Shown here in pieces: positions 1 to 9,354 of a DNA stretch of 64,000 nt. Every line of letters starts with the position of its first letter. Positions within the stretch are counted from its first letter, which is position 1. The DNA comes from Novosphingobium aquimarinum (GTDB lineage: Bacteria; Pseudomonadota; Alphaproteobacteria; Sphingomonadales; Sphingomonadaceae), in the NCBI RefSeq assembly GCF_009746585.1, contig NZ_WRPO01000001.1, positions 124,001 through 188,000 of the forward strand, in the 5' to 3' direction. The position numbers and the translations under genes are program-made. Under the pieces are notes generated by a model. That model was given only the letters and a program-made list of their open reading frames with translations, was not told where the DNA came from and did not search any database.

Positions 1-1214
1 TCGAGCACGGCCTCTATGAAGGCACGGCGTTCCTGCAACTGCGCGTTGGCCCCGATGAGGGCCTGAGTCTGCTTCTCGATCTGCGCCGTCATCCGATTGA
101 AGGCGCGATTGAGCAGGCCGATCTCATCCGCTCCGGTCCGGCCTTCGATGCGCAGGGCGAAGTTGCCGCTGCCCACCCGCCGCGCCGCATCGACGAGCTC
201 GTACAGCGGCTTCACCTGGCGATCGGCGAAGCGCAGCGCGAACCACACCGAAAGGCCGACCAGCGCGAGCGAGGCGACGAACAACGCCACGTTGAAGCGC
301 AATTGCAGCACCCGCGCGCGGCTCGTGAGGATCTCGTAGGCCTGAACGATGTTCTCCGCGCGCTGGCCCTGGCTGAAGGCGAGCAGATCGGATGCGCGAG
401 CGTTGAACAGATAGATGCCGGCTTCGCGGTCGAGCGGGATGACCGCAGTGATACGGTTGGCGTTCGCCGAAACGACCATGGGCTCACCCTTGTCGAGCCG
501 GTTGAGAGTGGCGGCAGGGATCGTCTCGGGGCCACTGTCCCCTTCGGGGTCGACGATGGCCGCCGTGCGCAATTTGCCGTCCGCGCCGCGCTGGAGGATG
601 GCCGAAGCAGTCAGCTTGCGACGCGTGACCTGGAAGAAGTAGAACTCCGGGAAAGCCTCGCTCGAGATCGATTCCTTCGTGAGGAAGGAGCCGAGATCCT
701 CCGCCATGGCGACCGTCTCGTACTGAACGTCGCGTTGCACCTGTTCGTAGTATCCGCGCGCGAGCTTGTTGGCATTCTCCAGCAATCCGCGCGAACTGTC
801 GGAAAACCAGAATTCGACGCCCGACTGGAACAACAGCGACGCGAATATCACCACCAGCAGCGTCGGCACCGCGGCGATCATCGAAAAGAAGAACACCAGC
901 CGCTGGTGCATCTGCCCCGTGCCGCCCATCGTCTCGGCCGCACGCCGGAGCGCGATCCGGCGACCGAGCAGGACCAGGATGGCCATGGCGGGAACCAAAG
1001 TGCCGATCAGCAGCAACGCGGTGAGATTCGACGGCAGCAGCTGGCTTTTCTCGGCGCTGTCCTGCAGCGCGATGCCCGTGATCACCGTCATGACCAGAAA
1101 AGCGACGATCGAAAACGCTTCGACCGATGCGAAGAAATTCGCGCGGCGCGCGGCGAGCTGGGCTCTGCGCCACCATCTCGGCCACCGTTTGCGGGTGCTC
1201 ACCTGCGCCATCAT
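1..1214 (-). CDS. ntrY: NtrY-type nitrogen-regulation sensor histidine kinase, N-terminal part (cut by window edge)
   Basis: Membrane sensor kinase expected to act with NtrX in nitrogen or redox signalling. About 404 residues are visible, reading leftward off the window. I see three hydrophobic segments near the N-terminus (about residues 20-45, 50-80 and 95-120), a periplasmic sensor stretch, a fourth membrane segment near residue 310-330, then a HAMP domain and a coiled linker ending in QERRAFIEAVL, as in NtrY. The PAS, DHp and ATPase domains lie outside. Two ATG codons stand in tandem at the start (1214 and 1211). It follows ntrC by 90 bp, the normal alphaproteobacterial ntrBC-ntrYX order, which supports the call. 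Confidence 0.9.
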   Translation of the reverse strand, partial: MMAQVSTRKRWPRWWRRAQLAARRANFFASVEAFSIVAFLVMTVITGIALQDSAEKSQLLPSNLTALLLIGTLVPAMAILVLLGRRIALRRAAETMGGTGQMHQRLVFFFSMIAAVPTLLVVIFASLLFQSGVEFWFSDSSRGLLENANKLARGYYEQVQRDVQYETVAMAEDLGSFLTKESISSEAFPEFYFFQVTRRKLTASAILQRGADGKLRTAAIVDPEGDSGPETIPAATLNRLDKGEPMVVSANANRITAVIPLDREAGIYLFNARASDLLAFSQGQRAENIVQAYEILTSRARVLQLRFNVALFVASLALVGLSVWFALRFADRQVKPLYELVDAARRVGSGNFALRIEGRTGADEIGLLNRAFNRMTAQIEKQTQALIGANAQLQERRAFIEAVL

Positions 1215-1304
1215 CGTTGCGCCGTTACGACAGCACTGTTGCCGATTTGCAAGGGAAATTCCACGAACAGTGTCAGTCGCATGACGGGGCCCGAAGGCGT
1301 CGTG

Positions 1305-2720
1305 TCACACGCGTCGGACAAAGGCTTCAGGGTCGAGGCGAAGGTCGGACAAGCGCTTGCGCAACGTGTTGCGATTGATTCCGAGCTCCTGCGCGGCTCG
1401 CAGCTGATTGCCGCCCGTTTCGTGAAGAATCCTCGAAAATAGCGGCTTTTCGAGCGCGGCCAGCGCGGCGCCATAAACGGAGCCGGACAGCGGACGTTCG
1501 GTCTCGAGCCAGAGCGCGATGGCGGCGTCGAGGTCCACCGGCATCGTATCGAACGGCACCGCGGAGGCTCCGTCCTGCACCAGGAGCGGCGTCACGGTGT
1601 CCTCGTCGATCACTTCCTCTCGCGCCAGGAGCGCCAAGCGATAGACGAAGTTCTTCAGCTCTCGCACGTTGCCGCGCCAGGGCTGGCGGGAAAGCAGCGC
1701 CATCGCATCGGGTGTGAGCTGGCGTCGCGGCAATCCTTCGGACACAGCCACCTGCAGGAAATGGCGCACCAGCGATTCGATGTCGTCCGAGCGTTCGCGC
1801 AAGGGCGGCAGGGTGATCGGAACCACGTTGAGCCGGTAGAACAGATCCTCGCGGAACTTGCCTGCGGAGATCTGGGGCCCGAGATCCTTGTTGGTCGCAG
1901 CGATGATCCGCGTGTCGAGCGCCACTTCCTCGCGGCCGCCGACGCGGCGGATCGTGCCCGATTGCAGCGCGCGCAGCAGCCGCGTCTGCGCCTGCATCGG
2001 CATGTCGCCGATCTCGTCGAGAAACAGCGTACCGCCTGCGGCTTGCTCGAACTTGCCGACGTGGCGCGCGACAGCGCCAGTGAAAGCGCCCTTCTCATGT
2101 CCGAACAGCTCGCTTTCGATGAGCTCCGCCGGGATCGCGGCCGTGTTGACAGCGATGAAGGGTCCCGAACGGCGGTGACCCAGTTGATGGATCGCTTCGG
2201 CCACCAACTCCTTGCCAGTGCCAGATTCGCCCAGGATCAGCACCGTCAGGTCGTTACGCAGCACCCGGGTGATCATGCGAAACACCGATTGCATCGCGAC
2301 ACTGCGCCCGACCAACGGCAGCCCGTCGCCGAGCGGCTCGTCCGCGCCCGCCACCGCCGCTTCCGATCCGCCGATGGCCTGACGCACGGTGCGGGCCAGT
2401 TCGTCGATGTCGAACGGCTTGGGAAAGTATTCGAAAGCACCGGTTTCCGTGGCGCGAACCGCGGTATCGAGCGTGTTCTGCGCGCTCAGTATGACGATCG
2501 GCATGTCGGGATGTAGGGCAATGACACGCTCGAGTGTCTCGATACCGTCGCCGTCGGGCAGTTTGACGTCGGTGACCAGTGCCTTGAACGAGGCCTGTCG
2601 GATCAATCTATCGCGCTCGCCAATGGTATCGCAGTGCGTCACAGCGAACCCCTCGGCCTCGAGCGCGGCCGTGATTACCAGCGCGATCGACGCATCGTCT
2701 TCGACAAGCAGAACACTCAT
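1305..2720 (-). CDS. ntrC: Nitrogen regulation response regulator NtrC (sigma-54 activator)
   Basis: Sigma-54-dependent transcription activator of nitrogen-assimilation genes, 471 residues, the usual family length. Receiver domain at residues 1-120 with phosphoacceptor Asp51 (VTDVKLPDG) and the conserved Lys in PKPFD; AAA+ domain about 140-380 with Walker A GESGTGKE, the sigma-54 contact loop GAFTGA and Walker B LFLDEIGDM; Fis-type helix-turn-helix at the C-terminus (LGINRNTLRKRL). The start ATG overlaps the ntrB stop as ATGA, so the two are translationally coupled. NtrB is the expected phosphodonor. Confidence 0.97.
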   Translation of the reverse strand: MSVLLVEDDASIALVITAALEAEGFAVTHCDTIGERDRLIRQASFKALVTDVKLPDGDGIETLERVIALHPDMPIVILSAQNTLDTAVRATETGAFEYFPKPFDIDELARTVRQAIGGSEAAVAGADEPLGDGLPLVGRSVAMQSVFRMITRVLRNDLTVLILGESGTGKELVAEAIHQLGHRRSGPFIAVNTAAIPAELIESELFGHEKGAFTGAVARHVGKFEQAAGGTLFLDEIGDMPMQAQTRLLRALQSGTIRRVGGREEVALDTRIIAATNKDLGPQISAGKFREDLFYRLNVVPITLPPLRERSDDIESLVRHFLQVAVSEGLPRRQLTPDAMALLSRQPWRGNVRELKNFVYRLALLAREEVIDEDTVTPLLVQDGASAVPFDTMPVDLDAAIALWLETERPLSGSVYGAALAALEKPLFSRILHETGGNQLRAAQELGINRNTLRKRLSDLRLDPEAFVRRV

Positions 2721-3838
2721 GCCGTTTCTCGCCGACGGTGCGAGCGACGCTGCGTTTCCTGAGCGAGCGGGAGATGGACACGGAAATGGGTCCAGCCCGT
2801 GGCTTCGTCGCGCTCGTGACTGATCCGGCCGCTCATGTCGCGGATCAGCTTGCGCACCAGCGGCAGGCCGAGACCTTGTCCCGAGGACTTGCTGGTGACG
2901 AAGGGTTCGAAGATGTGCTCGCGCATCGCGGGATCCACGCCCGGGCCGGAATCGCTCACCCGAATTTCGATCGGCAGCCGGACCGAGCGGCCGGTATCGG
3001 TGGCATGGAGCTGAAGCCCGCTCGCAAACCGGGTTCGCAGCACGATCCGCCCCCCCGGCGTGCCCCCGCATGCTTCCTGGGCATTGGATAGCAAGTTGAT
3101 GAGAACCTGGACGAGCGCGTCGGCATTGCCCAGCACGGCCGGGAGCGAGGGATCGAATTCCTCCTCGATGCGCAGCGAACCCTCCTCATCCGCAGCCTGC
3201 AGCACGTCGATCGCACGACGCGCGGCGAGATGCAGGTTGCATGGCTCGACCGGATTGGGCGTGCGGCGACTCAGCTTCTGCATCCGCTCGATCAGCATCG
3301 CGATCCGATCGACCTCGCCGGTAATCAGATCGGTCAGCGGGCGATCGCGATCGTCAAGACGCCGCGCCAGCAGCTGCGCGGCACCACGGATTCCCGCCAG
3401 CGGGTTCTTGATCTCGTGCGCCATGATTTCCGGCCCGCGCAGCACGGCGTTGTCGGCGACACCGGAATCCTCGCCCAGCGCGTCGCTGCCGGTCTTGTCG
3501 TGGATGGAGAGGATCTGCCAGCCGGCATGATCGGCGACCGGCGCGACGCTGACGTCGACGCGCATCGCCCCCCTGCCCTTGTGCACGATCACCACCTCGC
3601 GGGCCGAAACCGGCGTCTCGAAGTCCGAAAGCATCTTCGCAAGCCGCGAATCCGCGAATTGCACCACGTCGAACAAAGGCTTGCCGGAAACACGACGTTG
3701 GCTCTGACCGAAGTAAGTCTCCGCCGCGGGATTGATCCAGCTGATCCTCAGCCCGGGCTCGAGCACCACCACGGCATGCGCAAGGCTTGCGAGGAGACGG
3801 CGGGCTTCTGGCGGGGCCTCGGCCGGGATCGCTCTCAT
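2717..3838 (-). CDS. ntrB: Nitrogen regulation sensor histidine kinase/phosphatase NtrB
   Basis: Cytosolic kinase that phosphorylates NtrC under nitrogen limitation, 373 residues. No membrane segment. A PAS domain (about residues 15-115) is followed by the H box [10 protein letters not shown] with His141, then the N box (NLLSNAQEA), the G1 box (DSGPGVDP) and the G2 box ([12 protein letters not shown]). ATGA overlaps at both ends: its start with the dusB stop, its stop with the ntrC start. A frame reading further upstream into dusB is open but only shadows dusB; the PAS domain boundary and the coupling favour 3838 as the start. Confidence 0.96.
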   Translation of the reverse strand: MRAIPAEAPPEARRLLASLAHAVVVLEPGLRISWINPAAETYFGQSQRRVSGKPLFDVVQFADSRLAKMLSDFETPVSAREVVIVHKGRGAMRVDVSVAPVADHAGWQILSIHDKTGSDALGEDSGVADNAVLRGPEIMAHEIKNPLAGIRGAAQLLARRLDDRDRPLTDLITGEVDRIAMLIERMQKLSRRTPNPVEPCNLHLAARRAIDVLQAADEEGSLRIEEEFDPSLPAVLGNADALVQVLINLLSNAQEACGGTPGGRIVLRTRFASGLQLHATDTGRSVRLPIEIRVSDSGPGVDPAMREHIFEPFVTSKSSGQGLGLPLVRKLIRDMSGRISHERDEATGWTHFRVHLPLAQETQRRSHRRRETA

Positions 3839-4881
3839 GCCGCGCGGCGCTGCTCTTGGCCGTCGCGCCACGGCGCGTAGAACTCGCCGAGCATGGCGAT
3901 GACCTGGTCGGCATCGTCGACGAAATTCACCTTGTTGCGGAACTCGGCAGAGCCCGGCAGGCCCTTGGTGTACCAGCCCAAATGCTTGCGCGCCATCTTC
4001 ACGCCCGTGTCGCGGCCATAGAGCGCGAGCATGTCTTCGTAGTGCTCGATGATGAGATCGAATTGTTCGGCCAAGGTCGGATCGGCCAAGGGTTCGGATC
4101 CGGCCCACCACCGCATCACCTGCGCGAGCAGCCAGGGTCGGCCATAAGCACCGCGTCCGATCATCACGCCATCGGCGCCCGATTGCTCGAGCGCCTGGGC
4201 GGCATCGTCGATCCCGCAGATGTCGCCATTGACCAGCACCGGGACATTCACCGCATCCTTGACGCGACGCACGAAGCTCCAGTCGGCACTGCCCTTGTAC
4301 ATCTGATTGCGCGTGCGACCGTGCACGGTGATCATCCGCGCGCCCAGATCCTGGGCAATGCGGGCAAGCTCGGGCGCGTTGAGGCTGTCGTGACACCAGC
4401 CCATCCGCATCTTGACCGTCACCGGCACGTCGACCGCCTTGACCGTCGCCTCGATCAGGCTCGCCGCCAGCTTGACGTCGCGCATCAGCGCCGAACCGGC
4501 CTCGCCGTTCACGACCTTGCGCACCGGGCAGCCCATGTTGATGTCGATGATCGCCGCACCCTTGTCGGCCGAGAGCTTGGCCGCCTCGGCCATTTGCGCG
4601 GGCTCGCACCCGACGAGCTGCATCGAGACCGGCTCTTCGGCCGGATCCCACATCGCCTTCTGGACCGACTGGCGCGTCTCGCGGATCGCAGCGGGGCTCG
4701 CGATCATCTCGGTGACGTTCAGCCCCGATCCGAAGCGCCGCACCATCTTGCGGAACGGCAGATCGGTGACCCCGGTCATCGGCGCGAGCACCACCGGACA
4801 CGCGATCGAGACCGGCCCCACCTGGATCGGTGCGAGCTCGGGCGGTGCAGGCGTACGGGTCTCGGAGCAGGGCGTGGTCAA
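3835..4881 (-). CDS. dusB: tRNA-dihydrouridine synthase DusB
   Basis: FMN-dependent enzyme that reduces uridine to dihydrouridine in tRNA D-loops. TIM-barrel with [12 protein letters not shown] near the N-terminus, the catalytic cysteine Cys118 in [10 protein letters not shown], and the phosphate-binding [11 protein letters not shown] near residue 240. Length 348 fits. The farthest start is a TTG at 4881 with no clear ribosome site; a GTG at 4821 would trim 20 residues, so the start is uncertain. It leads the dusB-ntrB-ntrC-ntrY run, the standard alphaproteobacterial arrangement, and is divergent from ispDF over about 80 bp. Confidence 0.94.
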   Translation of the reverse strand: MTTPCSETRTPAPPELAPIQVGPVSIACPVVLAPMTGVTDLPFRKMVRRFGSGLNVTEMIASPAAIRETRQSVQKAMWDPAEEPVSMQLVGCEPAQMAEAAKLSADKGAAIIDINMGCPVRKVVNGEAGSALMRDVKLAASLIEATVKAVDVPVTVKMRMGWCHDSLNAPELARIAQDLGARMITVHGRTRNQMYKGSADWSFVRRVKDAVNVPVLVNGDICGIDDAAQALEQSGADGVMIGRGAYGRPWLLAQVMRWWAGSEPLADPTLAEQFDLIIEHYEDMLALYGRDTGVKMARKHLGWYTKGLPGSAEFRNKVNFVDDADQVIAMLGEFYAPWRDGQEQRRAA

Positions 4882-4962
4882 AGTTTAATCCGGATCTGCC
4901 TAAAAAACAGGCAGCGCATAGTGGATTGCTCTGCCATCAGCAAGCGATTAGGCGCTCGTGTC

Positions 4963-6117
4963 ATGGTCCGGGACAAGTCAGATGCGCCGGCAGCGGCAGT
5001 CGTCGTCGCAGCAGGTCAAGGCCTGCGTGCCGGGCAACCCCTCCCCAAGCAATTTGCGCGGTGGCGCGACAAACCGGTGCTGCGGCACTCGGTCGAAGCG
5101 TTGATCGACGCTGGCATCGCACCGGTCGTCGTGGTCATTCCCGAGGGTGCGCACGCCCTTGCTGCCGAAGCCCTGGACGGCTTGAGTCCCGTCAGCTTCG
5201 TCACCGGGGCGCCAACGCGACAAGGCTCGGTCTTGCGCGGCCTCGAAGGTCTCGAGGCCTTGTCCGCGCACCCTGACAAAGTCCTGATCCACGATGCGGC
5301 ACGCCCGATTATCGTCCCGGCGGTGATCGAACGGCTGTGCGCCGCGCTCGACGGGTCCGAGGCTGCCATTCCCGTCCTTGCCGTCGTCGATAGCCTGGCC
5401 CATGCCCGCGGCGATGTGATGGGCGAACCGGCACCCCGCGAGGACTTGCGCCGGGTCCAGACCCCGCAGGCCTTCCGTTTCGACGCTATCCTATCCGCGC
5501 ACCGGGCCTGGCACGGCGCTGCCGACGCTGGCGACGATGCGCAAGTGGCGCGCGCAGCCGGGATCGAGGTGAAACTGGTCGAAGGAGACGAGGCCTTGCA
5601 CAAGCTTACCTGGGCCAGCGACTTTGCCTCGGCGGTGGCTCCAGTGCGGATCGGCAATGGCTACGATGTCCACCGCCTCGAAGCCGGCGAGGAACTGTGG
5701 CTATGCGGCATCCGCATCGAGCACGACAAAGGTCTTGCCGGGCACAGCGACGCCGACGTCGCGATCCACGCTCTGGTCGACGCGATCCTCGGGGCGCTCG
5801 GCAATGGCGACATCGGCACGCACTTTCCGCCGTCCGAGCCGCAGTGGCGCGGCGCCGCTTCCGAGCGATTTCTCGCGCATGCCGGGGAACTGGCGCGTTC
5901 GGCGGGATATATGCTGGGTAATGCTGACGTTACCATTGTCTGCGAGGCGCCCAAGATCGGGCCCCATCGCCAAGCCATGCGCGAAAGCCTCGCTCGGATC
6001 CTCGGCGTTGACATCATGGCGGTGAGCGTGAAGGCCACTACCACGGAAAAGCTGGGCTTCACCGGTCGCGGCGAGGGCATTGCAGCGCAGGCTTCGGTTT
6101 GCTTGCTAAGAAGCTGA
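4963..6117 (+). CDS. ispDF: Bifunctional IspDF (MEP isoprenoid pathway)
   Basis: Fusion of 2-C-methyl-D-erythritol 4-phosphate cytidylyltransferase (IspD, residues about 1-225) and 2-C-methyl-D-erythritol 2,4-cyclodiphosphate synthase (IspF, about 228-384). IspD signature: AAGQGLRAGQPLPKQF and IHDAARPII. IspF signature: GNGYDVHRL, the metal and substrate segment HSDADVAIHALVDAILGA, and THFPPSEPQW. The fusion is common in alphaproteobacteria. I chose the ATG at 4963, since it lies just ahead of the IspD nucleotide-binding loop; the frame stays open upstream through dusB but without family sequence. The gap to dusB contains a 6-bp hairpin (CTGCCT/AGGCAG, about 4897-4915) of unknown role. Confidence 0.96.
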   Translation: MVRDKSDAPAAAVVVAAGQGLRAGQPLPKQFARWRDKPVLRHSVEALIDAGIAPVVVVIPEGAHALAAEALDGLSPVSFVTGAPTRQGSVLRGLEGLEALSAHPDKVLIHDAARPIIVPAVIERLCAALDGSEAAIPVLAVVDSLAHARGDVMGEPAPREDLRRVQTPQAFRFDAILSAHRAWHGAADAGDDAQVARAAGIEVKLVEGDEALHKLTWASDFASAVAPVRIGNGYDVHRLEAGEELWLCGIRIEHDKGLAGHSDADVAIHALVDAILGALGNGDIGTHFPPSEPQWRGAASERFLAHAGELARSAGYMLGNADVTIVCEAPKIGPHRQAMRESLARILGVDIMAVSVKATTTEKLGFTGRGEGIAAQASVCLLRS

Positions 6118-6145
6118 TCGGGCACGGATTTTGAAAGGATCTTCG

Positions 6146-6673
6146 ATGATGCGGATCAAGGCCACGATCGCGACGTTGCTCGCCCTGGCGCCTGGCGTGC
6201 TCCACGCCGCGGAGCCCGTCTGCATCTCTCCGCGCGAGTTCTCCTCACTGGCGGCCTATGCCCTGCCCAGCGTCATCACCGGCACAGGGAAGCGCTGCGC
6301 AACACAGCTTGGCCCCGACGCCTATCTGCGCACGAACGGTGCCGCGCTCGCGAGCAAATATGCCACGCGCAAGGCCGCGAACTGGCCGGGCGCCAAATCG
6401 GCCTTCCTCAAGATGGGCGCGAAGGACGCGACCGCCAATCAGTTGTTCGCCTCGCTTCCCGACGAATCGCTGCGGCAGATCGTCGATCCCCTGCTGGAAG
6501 GCATGGTCATTCAGGAAATCCCGATCGAGAAGTGCACGACCATCGACTCGGTCGTACGCCTGCTGGCACCGCTTCCTCCCGAGAACACGGCTGAACTCAT
6601 CGCGCTCACCGCAGGCCTCGTCGGTCGCGGCACGGATGCGAAGGTCGGCCAGTTCAAACTGTGCGAGACCTGA
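6146..6673 (+). CDS. Secreted hypothetical protein
   Basis: Family not recognised. The product has a Sec signal peptide (basic MMRIK, hydrophobic core, then LHAAEP as likely cleavage region) and a mature part of about 155 residues with four cysteines that could pair in the periplasm (CISPREF, GKRCATQ, IEKCTTI and the C-terminal KLCET). The ATG at 6146 has a good ribosome site, GAAAGGA, six bases upstream; a TTG at 6131 in the same frame would cover that site, so I reject it. It sits between ispDF and pncC on the same strand with very short gaps, so it is probably co-transcribed with them. No function can be assigned. Confidence 0.8.
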   Translation: MMRIKATIATLLALAPGVLHAAEPVCISPREFSSLAAYALPSVITGTGKRCATQLGPDAYLRTNGAALASKYATRKAANWPGAKSAFLKMGAKDATANQLFASLPDESLRQIVDPLLEGMVIQEIPIEKCTTIDSVVRLLAPLPPENTAELIALTAGLVGRGTDAKVGQFKLCET

Positions 6674-6676
6674 GCT

Positions 6677-7171
6677 TTGACTAGTCTGACCGCTGCCGAT
6701 GTCGAGGCACTCGCCATTCGCGTCGTGACCGAAAACGCCGCAAGAGGCCGAAAGGTCGCGCTCGCCGAGAGCTGCACCGGCGGGCTCGTGTGCGGGGCGA
6801 TTACCGAGGTCCCCGGATCCTCCGCGGTCCTCGATCGCGGCTTCGTGACGTATTCGAACGAATCGAAGGAAGAGATGCTGGACGTCCCGGCCGATCTGAT
6901 CGAGGCGTTTGGCGCGGTCTCGCCGGCCGTGGCCTGGGCCATGGCCCAAGGCGCGCTCAAGCACAGCTCTGCCGACGTCGCAGTTGCAATCAGCGGCGTC
7001 GCCGGGCCCGATGGCGGAACCGACATGAAACCGGTCGGCACCGTGGTCTTCGCCTGCGCCTTTCGCGGCGAAGCCGACGTCAATGCCGAGCAGCGCCAGC
7101 TCGACGGGAACGATCGCGCCGCAATCCGGCGTCAGGCGACCGTGGTCGCGCTCGAGCTGTTGCTGCCGTAA
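6677..7171 (+). CDS. pncC: Nicotinamide-nucleotide amidohydrolase PncC (CinA C-terminal family)
   Basis: Deamidates nicotinamide mononucleotide to nicotinate mononucleotide, recycling the pyridine ring for NAD synthesis. 164 residues, the length of stand-alone CinA C-terminal proteins. The family motif AESCTGGLVCGAIT with its catalytic Ser is at residues about 32-45, followed by GFVTYSNESKEEMLDV, SPAVAWAMAQGAL and AISGVAGPDGGT. The only start upstream of the domain is TTG at 6677, three bases after the preceding stop. Its last 40 bp overlap the convergent end of ratA. Confidence 0.93.
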   Translation: MTSLTAADVEALAIRVVTENAARGRKVALAESCTGGLVCGAITEVPGSSAVLDRGFVTYSNESKEEMLDVPADLIEAFGAVSPAVAWAMAQGALKHSSADVAVAISGVAGPDGGTDMKPVGTVVFACAFRGEADVNAEQRQLDGNDRAAIRRQATVVALELLLP

Positions 7172-7593
7172 AGGTCCGCCGCCCGCTCCTCGAACGCGGC
7201 GACCATCTTGCGGAAAGCGCGATCGAAATACTGCCCTGCCAGCTTTTCGAACAGCGGATTGCGGAAGGTGAAATCGACGTCGAACTCGATCTCGCAGGCA
7301 TTCTCGCCCAGCGATCGGAACTGCCAGATATTATCGAGATCCTTGAGCGGACCGTCGACGTAGTGGACCCGGATTTCCTCCGCCCGCTTTTTCTCGACGC
7401 GTGACGTGAACTTCTCCTTCAGCGCTTTGAAGCCGACCAGCATGTCCGCGATCATTTCGGTCTCGGTGTCGGACTTGACCCGGGTCGCGATGACCCAGGG
7501 AAGGAACTCCTGGTAGCGGCCCACGTCCGCGACCAGATCGAAAATCTGTTCGGCGCTGTAGGGCAAGCGGCGCACTTCATGAATGCCGGGCAT
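7132..7593 (-). CDS. ratA: RatA/COQ10-type START-domain protein
   Basis: A 153-residue polyketide-cyclase/START fold protein of the RatA/Coq10 group. In E. coli RatA was reported to inhibit 70S ribosome assembly, while mitochondrial Coq10 binds ubiquinone; which role applies here cannot be told from sequence. Seen: RRLPYSAEQIFDLVADV at the N-terminus, then YQEFLPWV and the typical central stretch VDGPLKDLDNIWQF, plus FRNPLFEKLAG near the end. The start overlaps the lipA stop (TGATG), so it is coupled to lipA, as is common in alphaproteobacteria. No partner antitoxin (RatB/RnfH) is adjacent, so I do not call a toxin-antitoxin pair. Confidence 0.9.
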   Translation of the reverse strand: MPGIHEVRRLPYSAEQIFDLVADVGRYQEFLPWVIATRVKSDTETEMIADMLVGFKALKEKFTSRVEKKRAEEIRVHYVDGPLKDLDNIWQFRSLGENACEIEFDVDFTFRNPLFEKLAGQYFDRAFRKMVAAFEERAADLYGSNSSSATTVA

Positions 7594-8546
7594 CAGGCGT
7601 TCACCGCAGTGGCCGCTTTGGCCAGCTTGGCTTCACGCGCCGCGCGCATCTGCGCGAAGTCCTCGCCCGCGTGATAGCTCGAACGGGTGAGCGGGCTCGA
7701 TGCCACTTGCAGGAAGCCCTTGGCGCGCGCGATCGCGCCATAAGCATCGAATGCCTGCGGAGTGACGAACTCCTTCACTTCGGCGTGCTTCGGCGTGGGT
7801 CGCAGGTATTGGCCCATGGTCAGGAAATCGATGTCGGCGCACCGCATGTCGTCCATCACTTGATGGACTTCCAGCCGCTCCTCGCCCAGCCCGAGCATCA
7901 CGCCCGACTTGGTGAAGATCGCCGGATTGTGACGTTTCACTTCTTCGAGCAGCCGCAGCGACGCGTAGTAGCGCGCGCCGGGGCGAATCATCGGATAGAG
8001 CCGGGGCACCGTCTCGAGATTGTGATTGTAGACATCGGGCCCCGCCGCGACGATCGCCTCGACCGCAGCCCGCATCTTGCCGCGAAAGTCCGGAGTGAGG
8101 ATCTCGATCGTCGTTCCCGGCGTGGTGCGGCGCAGTTCCTCGATGACACGCACGAACTGGTGTGCGCCGCCGTCGGGCAGATCGTCGCGATCCACAGACG
8201 TTATGACGATGTGCTCGAGGCCCAGTTTCGCCGCGGCTTCGGCGACATGCGCGGGCTCGGTTTCATCGACGCGGCCGGGCATCCCGGTCTTGACGTTGCA
8301 GAAGGCGCAGGCCCGCGTGCAGGTGTCGCCGAGGATCATGACCGTCGCGTGCTTCTTGGTCCAGCACTCGCCGATATTCGGGCATGCCGCTTCCTCACAC
8401 ACGGTGTTGAGCTTGAGGTCGCGCATCAATTGCCGAGTCTCGCCATAGCCCTTCGAGGTGGGCGCGCGCACCCGAATCCAGTCGGGCTTGCGTTGCATGT
8501 CGCGGCGCGGGTTTTCAGGCTTGGGGGTCGCAGACAGATCGTTCAT
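7593..8546 (-). CDS. lipA: Lipoyl synthase LipA
   Basis: Radical SAM enzyme that inserts two sulfurs into octanoyl-lipoyl domains, serving pyruvate dehydrogenase (pdhB here carries a lipoyl domain) and related complexes. 317 residues. Auxiliary cluster cysteines in [12 protein letters not shown], radical SAM motif CTRACAFC, and the C-terminal RSSYHAGE whose Ser binds the auxiliary cluster. I chose the ATG at 8546 (MNDLSATPK); the frame extends 25 codons further, but that would run towards the divergent carbonic anhydrase start at 8612. Confidence 0.97.
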   Translation of the reverse strand: MNDLSATPKPENPRRDMQRKPDWIRVRAPTSKGYGETRQLMRDLKLNTVCEEAACPNIGECWTKKHATVMILGDTCTRACAFCNVKTGMPGRVDETEPAHVAEAAAKLGLEHIVITSVDRDDLPDGGAHQFVRVIEELRRTTPGTTIEILTPDFRGKMRAAVEAIVAAGPDVYNHNLETVPRLYPMIRPGARYYASLRLLEEVKRHNPAIFTKSGVMLGLGEERLEVHQVMDDMRCADIDFLTMGQYLRPTPKHAEVKEFVTPQAFDAYGAIARAKGFLQVASSPLTRSSYHAGEDFAQMRAAREAKLAKAATAVNA

Positions 8547-8611
8547 ATGGGCCCAGATAGTCGCAAGGTCCCGGCCTTGCCAGTGCCAATCACCTACGCA
8601 AAGGACGCCGC

Positions 8612-9265
8612 ATGACGACACCCACCTCGCCCGTGCTCGATCACCTGGTCGATGGATACCGCCGCTTCCGTGATGTCGGCTGGACTCCTTACCGCGCTCG
8701 GTGGGAGCGCCTGACCGAAGGCCAGCAGCCCGAAGTGATGATCATTTCCTGCTCGGACAGTCGCGTCGATCCGTCGCAGATCTTCGACGTCGATCCCGGC
8801 GAGATCTTCGTGGTGCGCAATGTCGCGGCGCTGGTGCCGCCTTTCGAGACCAATCCCGGTTATCACGGTGTGTCCGCAGCTCTGGAATTCGCCGTCCAGG
8901 CCCTGAAGGTCAAAGAGATCGTGGTCATGGGGCACGGCCTTTGCGGTGGGTGCAAGGCGGCGCTGACGCAGGAAATGCACGGCACCAAGCCCGGAGAAGG
9001 CGGCTTCATCGCGGACTGGATCGGCATGCTCGACGAGGTGCGTGATCGGGTTGCGAATGAGTATGGCACTGACGGGCGCCAAGCCGAACGCAATATGGAA
9101 CTGGCCGCGGTCCGCGTCAGCTTGGCGAACCTGATGACCTTCCCTTGTATCAGCAGCAAGGTTGCGAAGGGATCGTTGCGGCTTCGCGGGGCCTTCTTCG
9201 CCATTGCCGACGGCGTGCTGCATCTGCTCGACGAAGACACGGACAGCTTCGAGCCGGTCGCCTGA
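8612..9265 (+). CDS. can: Beta-class carbonic anhydrase
   Basis: Zinc enzyme that interconverts CO2 and bicarbonate in the cytoplasm. 217 residues. Zinc ligands and catalytic dyad are all present: Cys47, Asp49 and Arg51 in CSDSRVDP, then His108 and Cys111 in MGHGLCGGC. The ATG follows an AAGGA-like ribosome site. Divergent from lipA with only 65 bp between, so the promoters must overlap. A bidirectional terminator follows. Confidence 0.95.
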   Translation: MTTPTSPVLDHLVDGYRRFRDVGWTPYRARWERLTEGQQPEVMIISCSDSRVDPSQIFDVDPGEIFVVRNVAALVPPFETNPGYHGVSAALEFAVQALKVKEIVVMGHGLCGGCKAALTQEMHGTKPGEGGFIADWIGMLDEVRDRVANEYGTDGRQAERNMELAAVRVSLANLMTFPCISSKVAKGSLRLRGAFFAIADGVLHLLDEDTDSFEPVA

Positions 9266-9296
9266 GCTTTTCCCAAGCCTGGCACTGAAGACAACG

Positions 9297-9330
9297 AAAA
9301 GGGGCGGCCTGCTAATGCGGACCGCCCCTT
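9297..9330. terminator. Bidirectional hairpin terminator between carbonic anhydrase and the TPR-like gene
   Basis: Inverted repeat AAGGGGCGG ... CCGCCCCTT (9-bp perfect stem, 9299-9307 with 9322-9330, loop about 14 nt), with A-rich sequence on the left and T-rich sequence on the right. It lies between two convergent genes, so it can serve both. Confidence 0.75.
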
Positions 9331-9354
9331 CGCTATTCTTTGACCAGTTTGGCC

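Noticed and set aside
2717..4801. A 694-codon leftward open frame covering ntrB and most of dusB
   Set aside because: Only its last 373 codons match a family (NtrB). The first part is out of frame with dusB, which is clearly coding; ntrB starts at 3838 by ATGA overlap.
4897..4915. CTGCCT/AGGCAG hairpin between dusB and ispDF as terminator
   Set aside because: It lies between divergent starts, so no transcript ends there, and its A/T run is in the loop, not after the stem.
3787..4962. Upstream extension of the ispDF frame
   Set aside because: Arg/His-rich sequence antisense to dusB with no family match; IspD begins at 4963.
7132..8546. ratA as half of a toxin-antitoxin pair
   Set aside because: No RatB-like gene is adjacent; the lipA-ratA coupling is a common housekeeping arrangement.
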